From Cristatella mucedo (Eukaryota; Bryozoa; Phylactolaemata; Cristatellidae), in the NCBI GenBank assembly GCA_009760855.2, contig WPIO01000011.1, positions 8,708,501 to 8,772,500 on the forward strand: a stretch of DNA of 64,000 nucleotides, in the 5' to 3' direction. A program made the translations under genes and the position numbers. A model generated the notes under the pieces. That model ran no database searches. It saw only the letters and a list, made by a program, of their open reading frames with translations, and was not told where the DNA came from. Position 1 is the first letter of the stretch. Each line of letters opens with the position of its first letter. Below, one piece after another: positions 59,961 to 64,000 of this stretch.

Positions 59961-60002
59961 ACCTGACTGGGCTGGCTGGGCAATGGGTCAGCCCAGTCAG
60001 GT
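59961..60002. repeat. Perfect hairpin, 14-bp arms, 14-base loop
   Basis: Arms 59961-59974 (acctgactgggctg) and 59989-60002 are exact reverse complements. Confidence 0.95.
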
Positions 60003-60339
60003 TTGATTACTCATGCCTTCTGTCCCTCCCTCTCTTTCTGGCTCCTCCTCTTCCTCCTCCTCCACTCTCACCCTCCCCATCTCGCCTCTCTCCAACACTG
60101 CTCATCGAAGCAGCATCTGAAATTGGCAATAGTGGTCGCCGGCAAGTGTAGCTCCGAACTAGACATGCATGCAGCTGTACGAACTGGTTTTTCGTAGGGC
60201 TATGACGGGTTCATCTGCCCTTACCCGATGACCGAAAAAATATCAGAACTGGATGGAGATAGTATAGCCTTATAGTGATGAAGAAATCCAAATTTGACCG
60301 TTAGTTGCAGTCATTTGGCTGAGCTGGCTTCGTTCATCC

Positions 60340-60455
60340 ATTACTCACCATTCAATTGCCTTTCCCTTTGCAGCCAATGTAAAGCGCCTTGAAAGAGATT
60401 GAGTTCTCTGAGGGCACTTTATCAAGTGCATTATTATTATTATTATTATTATTGT
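60340..60455 (+). mobile_element. LINE 3' terminal fragment (copy A-D family)
   Basis: The sequence ccattcaattgcctttccct, then aatgtaaagcgccttgaaag and agattgagttctctgagggc, then actttatcaagtgcattatt and (ATT)n. Only the last 110 bases are present. Confidence 0.88.
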
Positions 60456-61104
60456 TGTTGGATCGCTGATGCACACAAACCCCTCTTTTTAGAGTTCGAA
60501 AGAGTATGAATTTATTTTCTTCGCTCCATTCAACTCGCCTCTAATCTCCAGCAATGCAGAGGATCCGAGCATCGGCCAACTGCAAACAACTTACCACATG
60601 CTTTTCGGACCGAGGTGGTTTTCTCTTAGCGGGAATTTATTTAATATTTTTAATTTATTTAATTATCGAGAATGCAGACCAGCTTCATTTAATCGCCTTC
60701 TGAAGGTGTGCATCATCGCTATCTCGCTTCCCAAACAATGCCTGTAGACTTTGAGCATGAGCTGTCACCGAAGCAAACAGTCCTTTAATGGTTTCCGACT
60801 TTGGGATGGTGCTTTCCGGCCTAGTGAAAGCTTGAGGCCGACCGGACCGTGCAGCGTTTTAAGCCCCCTCGCCTTCCGTACGACACAGTGCTCCTCGATC
60901 TTGAAAGAGTAGCAGCAAAATGTGACCGTACGTGTGTTCAGGGGTGAGAAGCGGAATACTTTTACCCCTCGTGGAGTTTGACAATTCGGCAACCTTCGGC
61001 AATTCGATTGGTGGCTTTTACCGACGAAATAAATAATGCTCACTGGGTGGTCTTTAGAATTCCTTCTCGTGTGCAGCCATGCGGTTCTGGCATGAGCTGA
61101 TAGA
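60456..61104. other. No gene confirmed
   Basis: A minus-strand frame at about 60765-60990 (VFRFSPLNTRTVTFCCYSFK, then IEEHCVVRKARGLKTLHGPV) is somewhat protein-like. It has no clear splice borders or recognised family. Confidence 0.3.
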
Positions 61105-61300
61105 AGAATAATACTAATAATAATAGTAATAATACAATTGTATAAAACTCTCAGAGAACTCATTCTCTTTCTAGGCACTTTACATAGGCTGTAGAAGAAA
61201 GCATGATCGAATGGTTAGTGGTAGCATGCTCAACGGCAACAAGCATAACATGGTTAGAGGTGACATTTGCAGGGTCAGCGTGCAAATATGGTTGGCACCC
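61105..61300 (-). mobile_element. LINE 3' terminal fragment (copy A-D family)
   Basis: The minus strand reads accattcgatcatgctttct, then gtaaagtgcctagaaagaga, then atgagttctctgagagtttt, and an (ATT)n-type tail at 61105-61130. Confidence 0.85.
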
Positions 61301-61766
61301 GTGGAAAACCACGGAAAACTTTAGCCTTGCTTTGGATGGTAGGCCTCAGAGTCAGCTGACCTTGCTGGTGAGCCCATCCCACTGAATGCAAAACTTGAAA
61401 GAGTTCTTATTTGATTAACGTAGTGAACCCTGTACAGAAATAAAAGTTGAAAAAGAAGTATTTTGAAATTATGCTTTATGATTTCTTATAAAGCAAAAAT
61501 TAATCTAATTTCATTCATTTTGGCAATCAGCGCCGGATAGCGAATCAGTATCGAGTTGCCTGTAGGGCCACACCCCAACAGATGTCCTGACCATCTATAA
61601 ATTTAAATCAATTATATAGTAAGCCCCGGTGATAAATCAGGGGCAGATTATATTTATACATTTCCATTGCTTACCAAAGGCAAGCTCAGCAAGGCATGCT
61701 CAATTTCAACTATGATAGTTACACGCTGCACCTACATAAGCATATTATCTCCCCCTCCCTTTTCAG

Positions 61767-61921
61767 GCAGCTTTCCAATAAACCAACTCAGCTACACTAG
61801 GCAGACGATGGAAGAACCGGAAAAGCCAGTCGTCACTTCGAGCATAGTGCAGGGAGCGGAAGCTGCTCGAATGCTACGGCCACCCCTTAAAAAAAACCCT
61901 TATAAGTTTAAATCTGCTTAA
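61767..61921 (+). CDS. Candidate small exon or 37-residue ORF
   Basis: A textbook acceptor (tctccccctcccttttcag at 61766) is followed by an ATG at 61808. It opens 37 codons, MEEPEKPVVTSSIVQGAEAA then RMLRPPLKKNPYKFKSA, stopping at 61921. The frame is also open upstream to the acceptor, so this may be a C-terminal exon. The Lys/Pro-rich end looks protein-like and the surroundings are AT-rich and repeat-free. I recognise no family. Confidence 0.3.
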
Positions 61922-63051
61922 GTGTTTAAAATTCAAGCATTTCAGTGTTCCAGGTGCTCGTATGCAAATTAGAAAACTATTTCCCCTTTTTTGACACTCA
62001 TTATTGCTATACCCTGGTTGTATAAATCACTATAAATACATCCCGAAGGACTCTTGGCTTAGGTTTATGGCAGGCTTGAGACTTCATGCTTAATCTCGGA
62101 TGCACAGCAAATTTAAACTGTGAATCCACAGTGGAATATATTTTCAGTTTTTTGAGTGAGGAAATCACAAAAAATGGACATTTTCATGCGAGCATCGCCA
62201 CTCGTAGAGGCTCATAAAGGCTTCTTCTCCGGCCGATTCGCACACCGAAAGCGACCGAAAAAGAGCAACAAGGCAGTAAAGCACATAGGAGAGGACACGC
62301 GGTCACGCCGGCAAGGGGTCGTCGAATGAAGCGTGCTGAAGCGATGCTAGCCAGGCTTTCTGCATCGGTTCTCACCCAATGAAAACTGGTGCATGCTTTG
62401 CAGAGGGAGTAGCCACAAGAGCTGAATGAAAGCGTGGTGCAGAGAGACCGGTAAGGAGCAACCCGGCCACCTGACCTAATCGACATCGCTCAGCCCCCGA
62501 CCGGCGCTTCCTCCCCTCCAAGGCGCAGAACTTCAGCAGGGCGACGTCAGCAGGACGTCGCATTTTCTAGCAAGTCGACCGGGTCATCGCATACCATCAT
62601 CAAAGTCCCCTGACTTCAGCCGACATATATGAGATTGGGCTCGGCACACGTTTTGGTTTTCTTTTTTTGAACACATGTGAATGCCTTGCGCTCTGCGTCA
62701 CTGTGCAGCAGTTCCGGCAGCTCATTGACCAGCTGCTGCGAGGGTTTGCCTTCTGCTTCGCCGGCCGTACGCCGACGACGTTTCAATCAGCTGAGGTAGG
62801 TTGAGAGCACGAGACCCACCGCGACGCGGTGAGCTCCTCCTCGCTTTTGGAGGCCTCTGAGTGCCTCCCTATTTTCGCACGGCTTTTGGCTGGCGCAGTC
62901 AATTTGGACTCAGCTGAGTCACGTCACGTCGAATGCTCAGCTAGACTGCAAGAGGCAGCCGGCGCTAGCTACTTTCGAGCCTTCTCAGCCCGTTAAGTTG
63001 CCATCAAACGTGCCGACCTCCGGGCATATGCTGCTCGGGACAGCTTACTGC
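61922..63051. other. No confirmed gene
   Basis: AT-rich to about 62160, then GC-rich. Apart from the candidate exon at 62709, nothing is supported. Confidence 0.35.
62709..62795 (+). CDS. Candidate internal exon of an unknown gene
   Basis: Between an acceptor (gcgtcactgtgcag, 62708) and donor (GAG|GTAGGT, 62795/62796) lie 29 open codons reading QQFRQLIDQLLRGFAFCFAG, then RTPTTFQSAE, phase 0 at both ends. The frame closes immediately after the donor (TGA), as expected at an exon edge. No family is recognised. Confidence 0.22.
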
Positions 63052-63188
63052 CGCCCTGGTTTGGCGCAGCGGTAAAGGTGCTCGCCCCGATCGAGGTCTG
63101 GCCAAGGTCGCGGGCTCGAGCTTCGTGGCAAATGTGAAGCATCTGAATAGAGATTTAAGTTCTCTCGTGGCGCTGTACACACGACCGA
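63052..63188 (+). mobile_element. tRNA-derived SINE, family B
   Basis: The head ccctggtttggcgcagcggt aaaggtgctcgccccgatcg is the most tRNA-like of all copies. Then come gcgggctcgagcttcgtggc and the LINE-like tail aatgtgaagcatctgaatag, gatttaagttctctcgtggc and gctgtaca. Confidence 0.88.
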
Positions 63189-63559
63189 TATATGTTTAAT
63201 CTGACAGTCGAGACCGGCAGTCGGCGACTGCTGGCAGCTGCTCCCTCGACTCCCCAGGACTCGGGCTCTCGAACCGGCTGGATGGAAACCACACTTGTAA
63301 ACGGCACGATGTAAAAATGGTGAGACAATATCGTCCGAGAGCAGCTAGGCGATAGGCAACACAGTGGCTTCAAGAGTTTCACGCGAAGTTGGTGCACACG
63401 TTCGAACCCCCCACCGAGACGATCCAATCACGAGGCTCCCTTTGGCAGTTGCTAGCACAACTGAAGGCCGAGGCACAATTGTATGGGCACACGAACAGCA
63501 GGACGGAGTCAGGATTGTCATCTGGAGGCCAGACGTGCAGAACTGCTATATAGGGGCAA
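63189..63559. other. No gene recognised
   Basis: No exon or repeat body was supported in this stretch. Confidence 0.4.
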
Positions 63560-63760
63560 GACCCGCAAGATTTTCGAGTAGGCGGGTTATACCCGAAATT
63601 AATGAAAATTGATAGAGCAAAATCATAGTGATCGCTTGATACAAACTCGGCGAGGTTGCTCAGTGAGTGGTATTAAGACATAATTTCTTTATTGGTGGCT
63701 GTCTTGGCAGAGGGAGGCATAGGGGGCAGCCCAGCTCACTGTAATAATGAAAGGGGGAAT
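63560..63760 (+). repeat. Dispersed repeat, copy 2
   Basis: Colinear with 56150-56400: cttgatacaaactcggcgag, gctcagtgagtggtattaag, acataatttctttattggtg and ggcagcccagctcactgt. Same orientation. Some similarity may extend further (cacacataag near 63890 and 57020). Confidence 0.6.
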
Positions 63761-64000
63761 GCCTCGCTGTCCTTCCTCCATCTTGGCTGGGCCACTGCAC
63801 ACAAGCATGTCATTGGACGATACGCATTCATGAGCAGGAACACGGCGGCGGCGGCATGCTTCCGAACACACTCCCACGATGCATGCAGGCACACATAAGT
63901 GCAGTGGATGCTGGACAGTAAATAACAGCCAAGAGCTACAGATCTTAGAACTGATGCAACTAGAAATTCTGGGTGGGGTTAAGTGTGTAGAAGGTTTTAG

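Larger units (their letters stand above)
58695..60339. other. No gene recognised; two hairpins
   Basis: An open frame of 239 codons (59206-59925, +) spans low-complexity sequence and both strands are equally open, so I do not call it. Short gtgcatgcat repeats lie near 59205-59265. Two perfect hairpins are listed separately. Confidence 0.4.

Overview
The window is nuclear DNA of an animal, not a prokaryote or a virus. Two genes of widely conserved animal families are split by spliceosomal introns with GT..AG borders. The rest is mostly interspersed repeats: CR1/L2-type LINE fragments, tRNA-derived SINEs and very many (GA/CT)n, (CA)n and (ATT)n microsatellites. The genes fit an invertebrate metazoan with cilia. 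The repeat-rich, moderately GC-rich background would suit a spiralian such as a flatworm, but I cannot fix the taxon from the sequence.

Left end (about 0.7-6.9 kb, + strand): the 3' part of a tubulin tyrosine ligase-like gene of the TTLL3/TTLL8 (tubulin glycylase) type. Four exons are clear (697-813, 2125-2230, 2398-2545, 2658-3230). A GC-rich terminal exon at 6131-6894 is probable. The 5' exons lie outside the window, and a truncated LINE sits in the last large intron.

Centre-left (about 12.1-27.1 kb, - strand): a nearly complete AMP-activated protein kinase gamma subunit (PRKAG/SNF4 family). Ten exons could be placed to the base: eight carry the four CBS repeats, one short exon leads into them (17804-17852), and one large Ala/Ser-rich exon (26361-27143) is a probable N-terminal extension. 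Almost every junction is phase 0. The C-terminus is ambiguous between read-through to a stop at 12305 and a 101-base intron leading to an alternative tail. TTLL and the AMPK gene are convergent.

Right half (about 27-64 kb): no confidently recognised host gene. It holds one nearly full-length but dead LINE (29.9-34.2 kb) with two nested insertions, many LINE 3' ends on both strands, two SINE families, a (CT)n array of about 600 bases (46.7-47.3 kb), a GA/GACA array (35 kb), a CpG-rich block (41.4-43.3 kb) that may be a promoter or first-exon region, several perfect hairpins, and a few unassigned candidate exons (29.3 kb -, 61.8 kb + and 62.7 kb +).

The two host genes act separately: TTLL3/8 glycylates axonemal tubulin in cilia, and the AMPK gamma subunit senses AMP/ATP. 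I see no cluster logic linking them. The most informative observations are the shared 3' end between a SINE family and the resident LINEs, the nested LINE, the (CU)n tracts flanking the AMPK N-terminal exon, and the hairpins. I found no convincing new multi-gene system.
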